This document shows, piece after piece, positions 10,104 through 17,235 of a stretch of 64,000 nt of DNA. Source of the DNA: JBMNGG01 sp050949705. GTDB taxonomy: Bacteria; Bacillota; Thermosediminibacteria; Thermosediminibacterales; Tepidanaerobacteraceae. The position numbers and the translations under genes were made by a program. The stretch lies in assembly GCA_050949705.1 (NCBI GenBank), contig JBMNGG010000004.1, positions 124,001 to 188,000 of the forward strand. The letters run 5' to 3'. The notes below the pieces were generated by a model, which was not told the origin of the DNA, made no database searches, and worked only from the letters and a program-made list of their open reading frames with translations. Numbering within the stretch: the first letter of the stretch is position 1; the number at the start of each line of letters is the position of its first letter.

Positions 10104-11112
10104 TTAGACAAGATTTCTTTTTACTAAAGTTTCTGCGATCTGCACAGCATTTAAGGCGGCACCTTTTCTTAGGTTATCTGCTACTACCCAAAGATTTAAA
10201 CCATTTTCAACTGTAAAGTCTCTGCGTATTCTACCTACATATATATCATCTTTACCTTCAGCATCAATAGCCATGGGATATTCATTGTTATTAGGATTAT
10301 CCACTACCTTAACTCCGGGTGTATTTTCCAACAAAGCAACAATGTCATCAAGTTCAAAGGTTTTTCTGTTTCAATATTAATAGATTCAGAATGACCACGG
10401 AAAACCGGTATACGTACTGTTGTAGCAGTTACGTTAATGGAGTTATCCAATACCTTTTTAGTTTCATTGACCATTTTCATTTCTTCTTTTGTATAACCAT
10501 TATCTAAGAATGAATCGATATGTGGCAAAGCATTAAAAGCTATTTGATGTGGGTATACAGAAACTGTTATATCTTTGCCGGAAGCATATTCTTTAACCTG
10601 TTGATCTAGTGCTTCAATTGCTACAAAACCTGTACCTGATACTGCTTGATATGTTGAGACGACAATACGCTTAATTTTATATTTATCATGAATCGGTTTT
10701 AATGGAACTAACATTTGAATTGTTGAACAATTTGGATTGGAAATTAATTTTTGTGTGAATCTAAAGCTTCTGGGTTAACTTCTGGTATTACTAAGGGTAC
10801 GGAAGGATCCATTCTAAAAGCACTACTGTTATCTACGACAGTAGCTCCTTCTTCAATGGCTACAGATGCAAGTTGTTCACTTGCTGCTCCACCAGCGCAA
10901 AATAGGGCTATGTCCACGTTTTTGAAAGCTCCTGCTTCTGCAACTTCGACCTTTACGGTCTCACCTTTAAAAACAATTTCTTTACCCTTGTTTGCTGGGA
11001 TATCCAAGGGTATGAATTTTTCAATAGGAAAATCCCTTTGTTCTAGAATTCCTGTTACCTGTTTGCCAACAGCGCCTAAAGCACCTACAACAGCCACATT
11101 ATATTTTTTCAT
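10104..11112 (-). pseudogene. asd: Aspartate-semialdehyde dehydrogenase, two frameshifts
   Basis: Reduces aspartyl phosphate to aspartate semialdehyde with NADPH, the step after aspartate kinase in lysine/threonine/methionine synthesis. N-terminal VVGALGAVGKQV is the nucleotide-binding loop. The catalytic NCST cysteine region falls exactly at the first frameshift (about 10735-10745, one T short in a T-run). The central part contains the conserved VSTYQAVSGTG. The second break is at about 10365, again one T short, after which ENTPGV...VGRIRRD completes the family length of about 336 residues. Start ATG 11112 has AAGGGG six bases upstream; ATG 11118 abuts it. Both indels are in homopolymers and the gene is normally essential, so a sequence error is quite possible. 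Confidence 0.88.
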
Positions 11113-11274
11113 AAACATCCCCTTCTAAAAATAAAGTTATTTGGCTAGGTTTAGCTACTCAAAAATGAATAGTGAAAATAATAACATACTCATAATTGAA
11201 AAGGTACATTAATTATAATTGGTCTGAAAAAAAAAGTCAAGCAAGATTTAAATGAACTGATTTTATATTGACTC

Positions 11275-11303
11275 TTGCTTAATTTTTTTATAGATGATAT
11301 AAT
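11275..11303 (+). promoter_or_regulatory. Strong sigma-A type promoter upstream of the dehydrogenase operon
   Basis: TTGCTT at 11275-11280, a 17-bp spacer, then a perfect TATAAT at 11298-11303. Transcription would start about 11310, only some 30 bases before a terminator-like hairpin and about 300 bases before the first dehydrogenase gene. This suggests an attenuated leader or a short separate RNA. Confidence 0.65.
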
Positions 11304-11341
11304 AACGTCAAATTGAAAATTTGTTTAAATATAACAATCTG

Positions 11342-11379
11342 AAAAAATCATAGGTTAATTGTAATATCTATGATTTTTT
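11342..11379 (+). terminator. Terminator-like hairpin in the leader of the dehydrogenase operon
   Basis: A 12-bp perfect stem (11342-11353 with 11368-11379) ending in a T-run. It lies just downstream of the 11275-11303 promoter and is not at the end of any + strand gene; on the minus strand it would precede asd, whose start is 11112. Best read as an attenuator or as the 3' end of a roughly 70-base RNA. Confidence 0.6.
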
Positions 11380-11414
11380 ATAACCTTAGCTACTCAAAAA
11401 TGACATGTTAAAGG

Positions 11415-11431
11415 GATACGCACATCGTATC
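11415..11431. promoter_or_regulatory. Dyad GATACG-N5-CGTATC
   Basis: Perfect 6-bp arms (11415-11420, 11426-11431) around a 5-base centre. Size and position, upstream of the E1alpha operon, suit a regulator-binding site; the regulator is not known. Confidence 0.35.
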
Positions 11432-11500
11432 AGATAAGCCCATTTAAGCCTTAAAACAGATTTCATTACTTTTATTGAAATTTGATAATATAGAGGAGGG

Positions 11501-11620
11501 ATGATTTTTGTAGTTCATTCAAGTATGGGTGAACTTATGAAAAAATCTTTTACTACTATATTGCAAAAACAATATGGTAAAACAGACTTTGAAAAGGAGG
11601 AAGAATATGCTTTCCAATGA
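11501..11620 (+). CDS. Possible 39-residue leader peptide overlapping E1alpha start
   Basis: ATG 11501 opens a 39-codon frame that ends 14 bases inside the E1alpha gene. A very good AGGAGGG lies directly upstream, but with no spacer, which makes initiation at this ATG doubtful; in-frame ATGs at 11525 and 11537 are alternatives. The peptide is hydrophilic and Lys/Glu-rich toward its end, with no recognised family. Stop-start overlap would allow translational coupling to E1alpha. Confidence 0.25.
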   Translation: MIFVVHSSMGELMKKSFTTILQKQYGKTDFEKEEEYAFQ

Positions 11621-12572
11621 AACATTATTAGAAATGTACAAGAAAATGTTACTAATCAGGAATTTTGAAGAAGTTGCCAATGAATATTTTACAAGAGGTT
11701 TAATATGGGGTTCACTCCATACCTGTATTGGCGAAGAGGGATCAGTAGTAGGCGCTATAACCGCATTAAATGAAGATGATTATGTAGGTACAACTCACAG
11801 AGGCCACGGCCATGTTATCGCAAAAGGTGCCGACATTAAACTTATGATGGCAGAATTGTTTGGCAAAGCAACAGGATACAGTAAAGGCAAGGGTGGCTCT
11901 ATGCACATTGCAGATATGGAGCGCGGTATATTAGGAGCCAACGGAATCGTTGGAGCCGGTAATCCCATTGCCTGTGGAGCAGCTTTATCAGCCCAATACA
12001 GAGGGACAAAACAGGTAACCCTAAGCTTCTTTGGTGACGGAGCATCTAACCAAGGTACTTTCCATGAATCTATAAACTTAGCATCAGCTTGGAAACTACC
12101 CGTGGTGTTTGTAAACCAGAACAACTTGTACGCTATCTCTACACCCTTCAAGACAATCAGTGCTACAAAGAACATCGCTGACAGAGCCGTAGGTTACGGA
12201 ATTGAAGGAGTTATAGCAGATGGCATGGATGCGCTTGATGTATATGAAAAGGTAAAAGCCGCTGTTGAAAAGGCAAGAAACGGCGAAGGACCAACATTAA
12301 TTGAATGCAAAACATACAGATTTGCACCCCACTCAAAATCTGACAGAGAAGTCTACAGAACAAAAGATGAAGTTTTAGAATGGAGAAAGAAATGCCCAAT
12401 TACCCGGATGGAGAAATTACTCTTAGAAAAGGGAGTTATCAAAGAAGAAGACGCCAAAAAGATAAAAGAAGAAATCGCAGCATTAATAGAAGAAGCAGTT
12501 GAATTTGCAAAGAATAGTCCGGAACCAGAATTAGATGAATTAACAAAAGATGTCTACTACGAAGGGGAGTGA
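11607..12572 (+). CDS. 2-oxo-acid (acetoin/pyruvate-type) dehydrogenase E1 alpha subunit
   Basis: Thiamine-diphosphate-dependent decarboxylating or acetoin-cleaving E1 subunit; acts with E1beta and passes the acyl group to E2 lipoate. The 321-residue length fits the AcoA/PdhA family. Seen: THRGHGH and GSMHIAD (substrate/TPP pocket), the TPP motif from GDG at about residue 143 to QNNLYAIS, and the C-terminal FAPHSKSD phosphorylation-loop-like region. ATG 11607 follows AAAAGGAGG, better than the upstream ATG 11574. It is first of four genes with short gaps. Because PFOR already serves pyruvate, an acetoin or other 2-oxo-acid substrate is plausible; sequence alone does not decide. Confidence 0.93.
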   Translation: MLSNETLLEMYKKMLLIRNFEEVANEYFTRGLIWGSLHTCIGEEGSVVGAITALNEDDYVGTTHRGHGHVIAKGADIKLMMAELFGKATGYSKGKGGSMHIADMERGILGANGIVGAGNPIACGAALSAQYRGTKQVTLSFFGDGASNQGTFHESINLASAWKLPVVFVNQNNLYAISTPFKTISATKNIADRAVGYGIEGVIADGMDALDVYEKVKAAVEKARNGEGPTLIECKTYRFAPHSKSDREVYRTKDEVLEWRKKCPITRMEKLLLEKGVIKEEDAKKIKEEIAALIEEAVEFAKNSPEPELDELTKDVYYEGE

Positions 12573-12576
12573 AATA

Positions 12577-13551
12577 ATGAGAACAATAAGATATGTTGAA
12601 GCGTTAAATGAAGCTCTTAGGGAAGAAATGATAAGAGACGAAAATATATTAGTTATGGGTGAAGATATAGCTGAAAACGGCGGTATATTTCAGGTAACAA
12701 AAGGATTGCTAGATGAATTTGGGAAAAAGCGTGTTAGAAACACACCTATATCCGAAGCAGGATTTGTAGGATGTGCTGTCGGCGCATCAGTCACTGGTTT
12801 AAGACCTGTCGTTGAAATAATGTACACAGACTTCTTAACTGTTTGCATGGACCAAATAGTAAACCAAGCTGCAAAGATTAGATATATGTTCGGTGGAAAA
12901 GGTAAAGTGCCAATGGTAATCAGAACTCAGGGTGGAGCCGGATTTGGAGAAGGTGCACAACACTCTCAAAGCTTGGAAGCCTGGCTTGCTCACATTCCTG
13001 GCTTAAAAGTAGTTATGCCCTCAACGGCTTATGATGCCAAAGGTCTATTAAAAGCAGCTATCAGAGATGACAACCCTGTAATATTTATCGAAACTGCAAC
13101 ATGCTATGCAATACCAGGAGAAGTTCCAGAGGGAGACTACATAGTACCCTTGGGTAAAGCGGATATCAAAAGAGAAGGCGAAGATATAACAGTTGTAGCA
13201 ACAGGAATGGAAGTGCATTTTGCATTACAAGCCGCCAGCGAGCTTGAAAAGGAAGGAATTAGCTTAGAAGTAGTAGACCCAAGAACAATATCGCCTCTTG
13301 ATGTTGATACAATATTAAAGTCTGTTGAAAAAACCGGAAAACTTATTATAAGTCATGTAGCATGCAAAGAATTTGGTATAGGAGCAGAAATAGCAGCTCA
13401 AGTAGCAGAAAATGGATTCTATTCCCTAGATGCTCCCATAAAAAGATTAGGCGCTACATTTACACCGGTTCCCTATAGTAAGAAACTGGAAAAGGCTCAC
13501 TTCCCACAAGTTGAGGACATTGTAAAAGCTGCAAAAGAATTAATGGCTTAA
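12577..13551 (+). CDS. 2-oxo-acid (acetoin/pyruvate-type) dehydrogenase E1 beta subunit
   Basis: Second half of the heterotetrameric E1. 324 residues, usual length. The N-terminal region has GEDIAENGGIFQVTKGL and NTPISEAGFVG (TPP-activating Glu region), then QGGAGFGEGAQHSQSLEAW with the conserved HSQ, and the C-terminal transketolase domain with DPRTISPLD. ATG 12577 lies four bases after the E1alpha stop with GGGGAGTG upstream, so the two are translationally linked. Extension upstream of this ATG would overlap E1alpha and is not needed. Confidence 0.93.
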   Translation: MRTIRYVEALNEALREEMIRDENILVMGEDIAENGGIFQVTKGLLDEFGKKRVRNTPISEAGFVGCAVGASVTGLRPVVEIMYTDFLTVCMDQIVNQAAKIRYMFGGKGKVPMVIRTQGGAGFGEGAQHSQSLEAWLAHIPGLKVVMPSTAYDAKGLLKAAIRDDNPVIFIETATCYAIPGEVPEGDYIVPLGKADIKREGEDITVVATGMEVHFALQAASELEKEGISLEVVDPRTISPLDVDTILKSVEKTGKLIISHVACKEFGIGAEIAAQVAENGFYSLDAPIKRLGATFTPVPYSKKLEKAHFPQVEDIVKAAKELMA

Positions 13552-13621
13552 GTCTTAGTAGATAAGATTTAAAATTACACTTCTGTGGCTGGATTTAGCA
13601 GAAGAGGAGGATAAAAATAGG

Positions 13622-14938
13622 ATGATTACTGAAATATTTATGCCTAAAATGAGTACATCCATGACAGAAGGTCAGCTTGTCAAGATGTATAAGGCAATAG
13701 GTGATCCTGTAGAAAAAGGCGAGCCGCTAATGGAAATAATGACCGACAAAGTCAACATGGAAGTTGAGGCCACAGGCTCTGGTGTTCTTAGAGAAATGTT
13801 CATAAAAGAAGGAGATTCAGTGCCTGTAGGTGCAACAATTGGCATCATTGCCGATAAAGACGAAGAGATTCCTGAGAAGTATCTTAAAGGAACAGCAGAT
13901 AATGATAAGAAAGAAGAAAAAGTAGAAGTAAAAGAAGAAGTTGTTGTTGAGAAAAAAGACAAAAAAATAAAAGCACCTGCTTCTACATCTAATAAAAAAG
14001 TTAAAGTAACTCCCAGAGCAAAAAAACTTGCTAAAGATAAGGGTGTTGATATTTCTCTAGTACCTGCAAAAGACGGTGTTGTTACTGAAAAAGAAGTAAT
14101 GAGTTTCATTGAAGCAAACAAAGTAAAAGCATCACCCTTAGCGGAAAAAATGGCAAGCGACAAAAATATAGATTTGAAAGACATAGAAGGATCTGGCGTC
14201 GGTGGCAAAATCATGAAAGCAGATTTAGCCGGTTTGATGGAAGATTCACAGGAATATGAAGCTGTACCTTTCACAGGTATTAGAAAAATTGTTGCCGACA
14301 GACTTTCTAGCAGTAAATTTACTGCTCCACATCTGTATTTTTCAGTAGAAGTTGACATGAAAGACTGCATCGATTTTCGTGTAAAAGCTAATGAAAAGCT
14401 GAGCAAAAAACAGCTAAAAATAAGCTTTACAGATATTTTCGTTGCTGCTGTATCAAAGTCACTTGTGGAATACAGAGAGGTAAATGCCGGAATCTTTGAC
14501 GATGAAATAAGAATGTTTAAAAATACCAATATCGGAGTAGCTGTGGAAACAGAAAGAGGACTCTTGGTACCGGTTATTAATAATACAAACAAAATGACTC
14601 TTTCAGAAATAGCTGAAAAGAGCAGTGATATCATATCAAGAGCTCGCAAAGGTCAAATCAATCCTGATGAAATGAAAGATGGAACATTTACAATTTCAAA
14701 TCTCGGCCTATATGACATAGATTTCTTTACAGCAATAATCAACCCACCCCAAAGTGCTATTTTAGCTGTAAGCAGTATTAAAGAAAAACCTGTAGTAAGA
14801 GACGGAGAAATTGTAATAAGACCAATTATGAAACTTGTTCTTTCTGTAGATCATAGAATCATTGATGGAGCTTTAGCAACTAAATTCCTCGATCAGATAA
14901 AGGAATACTTGGAGAATCCTGCATACCTATGTCTATAG
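13622..14938 (+). CDS. Dihydrolipoamide acyltransferase E2 with two peripheral-subunit-binding domains
   Basis: Core of the dehydrogenase complex; transfers the acyl group from lipoate to CoA. One lipoyl domain (about residues 1-80, lipoyl Lys43 in MTDKVNM), a Lys/Glu-rich linker, then two successive peripheral-subunit-binding segments: PRAKKLAKDKGVDIS at about 138 and SPLAEKMASDKNIDL at about 175. The catalytic domain follows (residues 215-438, DHRIIDG with the catalytic His and Asp). Bacterial E2 proteins usually carry one such binding domain. RBS AGAGGAGG; ATG 13622. The gene ends 14 bases before E3. Confidence 0.93.
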   Translation: MITEIFMPKMSTSMTEGQLVKMYKAIGDPVEKGEPLMEIMTDKVNMEVEATGSGVLREMFIKEGDSVPVGATIGIIADKDEEIPEKYLKGTADNDKKEEKVEVKEEVVVEKKDKKIKAPASTSNKKVKVTPRAKKLAKDKGVDISLVPAKDGVVTEKEVMSFIEANKVKASPLAEKMASDKNIDLKDIEGSGVGGKIMKADLAGLMEDSQEYEAVPFTGIRKIVADRLSSSKFTAPHLYFSVEVDMKDCIDFRVKANEKLSKKQLKISFTDIFVAAVSKSLVEYREVNAGIFDDEIRMFKNTNIGVAVETERGLLVPVINNTNKMTLSEIAEKSSDIISRARKGQINPDEMKDGTFTISNLGLYDIDFFTAIINPPQSAILAVSSIKEKPVVRDGEIVIRPIMKLVLSVDHRIIDGALATKFLDQIKEYLENPAYLCL

Positions 14939-14952
14939 GAGGAGATAAAACG

Positions 14953-16314
14953 ATGAAAGATATTATTGTAATCGGTGGTGGCCCCGGAGGATATGTTGCA
15001 GCTATACGTGCCGCACAGCTTGGCCTTGATACCGTAGTCGTAGAAAAAGAACATTTTGGTGGGGTGTGCCTTAATAAAGGGTGCATCCCCACAAAGGCTC
15101 TTTTGCAAAGTGCAGATTTATTGGAAAGCATTAAATCTGCTGCGGACTTTGGAATTAACGTTAAAGGCTTTGACGTTGACGTTAATACAATCCAAACCAG
15201 AAAAGCTGGTATAATAAACAGGCTGGTTTCAGGTATAAAATATCTGCTACGGGAAAACAAGGTCGAGACTATCGAAGGTGAAGCCACAATTATTGATAAA
15301 AATACTGTTCTTGTTGACGGGGAAAAAACGATTCAAGCAAAAAATATCATAATAGCTACAGGTTCTTCTATAGCAAAGCCTCCTATCGATGGAATGGACA
15401 ATGATAATGTAATATTTTCAGATGAAGCTTTAAATCTATCTGAAATACCAAAATCCATAGCTATTATCGGTGGTGGAGTAATAGGTATAGAGTTTGCATC
15501 ATACTTTAATGCAATGGGTGCAGAAGTATGTGTAGTTGAAATGCTAGAAAATATTATCCCCAATGCAGACGGAGAAATTTCTTCCGAAATGGCTGCGAGA
15601 TTAAGAAAACGCGGCATAAAAATCCTAACTGGTACACAGGTTAAAAAGATTCTTCCAGATGGAATCATTGTAGCTAAAGATGGAAAAGAAGAAAAAATAA
15701 ATTCAGAAAAAGTATTAGTTTCTGTAGGAAGAACGCCAGATACTAGTGGTATCGATTGCGAGAAGTTAGGTATTAAGAAAAACGGAAGAGCCATAGCAAC
15801 AGATAAGAACTTCGCCACATCAATACCAAATATTTATGCCATCGGTGATGTTATAGGCGGAATGATGCTAGCACACAAAGCTAGTGCAGAAGGTATCGCT
15901 GTTGTTGAACACATAGCAGGGTTAAAGCACCGTTTCAATGCAGATAACATTCCATCTTGTGTATACTCATCACCAGAGATAGCATTTGTTGGTAAGACTG
16001 AAGAATTATGTAAAAAAGAAAATATTAAGTATAAAGTTGGCAAGTTCTTTTACGAAGGTAATGGGAAAGCACTTGTTGAAGGTCAGAAGGGCTTTATTAA
16101 AGTAATAGTTTCTGAAGAATATGGCGAAATATTAGGAGTTCACATTATAGGAAAATATGCCTGTGAAATGATTATGCAGGGATCTATAGCCAGAACAAAT
16201 GAATTGACGGCTGAAGAACTTGTATATACCATATTCCCACATCCTTCTGTTTCAGAGATTTTTAATGAAGCATTCTCCAATGCTTTAGGTAGAGCAATAC
16301 ACTCAAAGAACTAA
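14953..16314 (+). CDS. lpdA: Dihydrolipoyl dehydrogenase E3
   Basis: Flavoprotein that reoxidises dihydrolipoamide on E2 with NAD+. 453 residues. Seen: the FAD dinucleotide-binding GGGPGGYVAA, the redox-active disulfide CLNKGC (Cys39/Cys44), the second nucleotide-binding GGGVIGIEFA, the FAD-binding IYAIGDV, and the C-terminal HPSVSEI with the catalytic His. ATG 14953 is preceded by AGGAGGAG; upstream in-frame ATG 14929 lies within the E2 gene and lacks a site. Last gene of the complex; a long hairpin follows at 16324. Confidence 0.97.
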   Translation: MKDIIVIGGGPGGYVAAIRAAQLGLDTVVVEKEHFGGVCLNKGCIPTKALLQSADLLESIKSAADFGINVKGFDVDVNTIQTRKAGIINRLVSGIKYLLRENKVETIEGEATIIDKNTVLVDGEKTIQAKNIIIATGSSIAKPPIDGMDNDNVIFSDEALNLSEIPKSIAIIGGGVIGIEFASYFNAMGAEVCVVEMLENIIPNADGEISSEMAARLRKRGIKILTGTQVKKILPDGIIVAKDGKEEKINSEKVLVSVGRTPDTSGIDCEKLGIKKNGRAIATDKNFATSIPNIYAIGDVIGGMMLAHKASAEGIAVVEHIAGLKHRFNADNIPSCVYSSPEIAFVGKTEELCKKENIKYKVGKFFYEGNGKALVEGQKGFIKVIVSEEYGEILGVHIIGKYACEMIMQGSIARTNELTAEELVYTIFPHPSVSEIFNEAFSNALGRAIHSKN

Positions 16315-16323
16315 AAAGATGGC

Positions 16324-16360
16324 GGTGCACCATAGTATTGTTTTAAAACTATGGTGTACC
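16324..16360 (+). other. 13-bp hairpin after the E3 gene
   Basis: 16324-16336 pairs with 16348-16360 (one G-U pair, 11-base loop). No T-run follows, so it is not a standard terminator. It may stabilise or mark processing of the upstream mRNA, or be an operator for the regulator gene that begins 70 bases on. Confidence 0.55.
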
Positions 16361-16428
16361 GATACAAAGCTTGTTCATATATTGTAGGAAGTTAATTATC
16401 AAGATTGATATTAGGAGCAAAAATAAGG

Positions 16429-17208
16429 ATGAATTTAAACGACAACCAATTGTTTTTGATTCTTAATGCAATTCAAGAGTCTAAAGTACCGATTGGATCA
16501 GGTAGACTTTTGGAAAAACTTAAAAAAAACGGCTTCAATATAAGCTTATCTACAATGGGGCGAATACTTGAAGAAATAGATGATGATGGTTATATAAAAA
16601 AAGATGGTTATAAGGGAAGAGTAATTACTAAACTAGGAGAAGAAAAACTTTCCGAGCTTCAATTTATCAAAGAAACCAATATAGTTCAAACAGAATTGAT
16701 GGAGCTTATAAATAAGACCGGAAAAGTCGGCATGTTGAATTATTTACACGCTAGAAAGGCAATCGAATCAGAAGCTATAAGATTAGCTGTAGAGACGATA
16801 ACTGATGAAGAAATTGAAAGCTTAGCTTCTATACTGGCAAAAGAGTTAAGAACTTTAAGAGATCAAAATTTAGATGCAACAAATGACAAAATAATTCAGT
16901 CACAGGGAGAACTTGATTATAAGTTTCATCACGCTATTATTAAAGCATCAAATAATCCTTATTTTGATACATTTTATAGACTACTTGAGGCTTCCGGTAA
17001 AATGCAAGAGATGTACTTCTTCATTGTAGGTCAGAGCATAGAAGATCATATTATCATTTTTGAATGTATTAAAGAAAGAAATGGAAAAGAAGCCATATTG
17101 TCCCTAAGAAATCATCTTGATAATGTTATTTCCAAATGTGAGTCATATTGGAAAAACAGGGAACTAGTGGAAAAGTACTTAAAAGATAAACTCAGTTTGA
17201 TAGTATGA
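16429..17208 (+). CDS. FCD-domain transcriptional regulator with RNase-R-type winged helix
   Basis: 259 residues. The N-terminal 70 residues (SGRLLEKLKKNGFNISLSTMGRILEEIDDDGYI) look like the winged-helix domain of the RNase R/NrpR type rather than the usual GntR wing. The remainder is an all-helical FCD-like ligand domain: ARKAIESEAIRLA, then LDYKFHHAIIKASNNPYF with the Asp/His metal-site pattern, and a final His near NHLDNV. FCD regulators bind organic acids. The start is taken as ATG 16429; a TTG at 16405 would add eight residues. It sits between the dehydrogenase operon and the B12 enzyme (28 bases apart), so it probably controls that set. Confidence 0.8.
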   Translation: MNLNDNQLFLILNAIQESKVPIGSGRLLEKLKKNGFNISLSTMGRILEEIDDDGYIKKDGYKGRVITKLGEEKLSELQFIKETNIVQTELMELINKTGKVGMLNYLHARKAIESEAIRLAVETITDEEIESLASILAKELRTLRDQNLDATNDKIIQSQGELDYKFHHAIIKASNNPYFDTFYRLLEASGKMQEMYFFIVGQSIEDHIIIFECIKERNGKEAILSLRNHLDNVISKCESYWKNRELVEKYLKDKLSLIV

Positions 17209-17235
17209 AGAAATAACCCATGGGAGGAAGTATTT

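Larger units (their letters stand above)
11151..11403. repeat. 18-bp direct repeat pair in the asd/E1alpha spacer
   Basis: TTAGCTACTCAAAAATGA occurs at 11151-11168 and again, identical, at 11386-11403 (235 bases apart). The pair brackets the promoter and hairpin described below. The repeat could be a duplicated regulator-binding site or the footprint of a small duplication. Confidence 0.8.
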
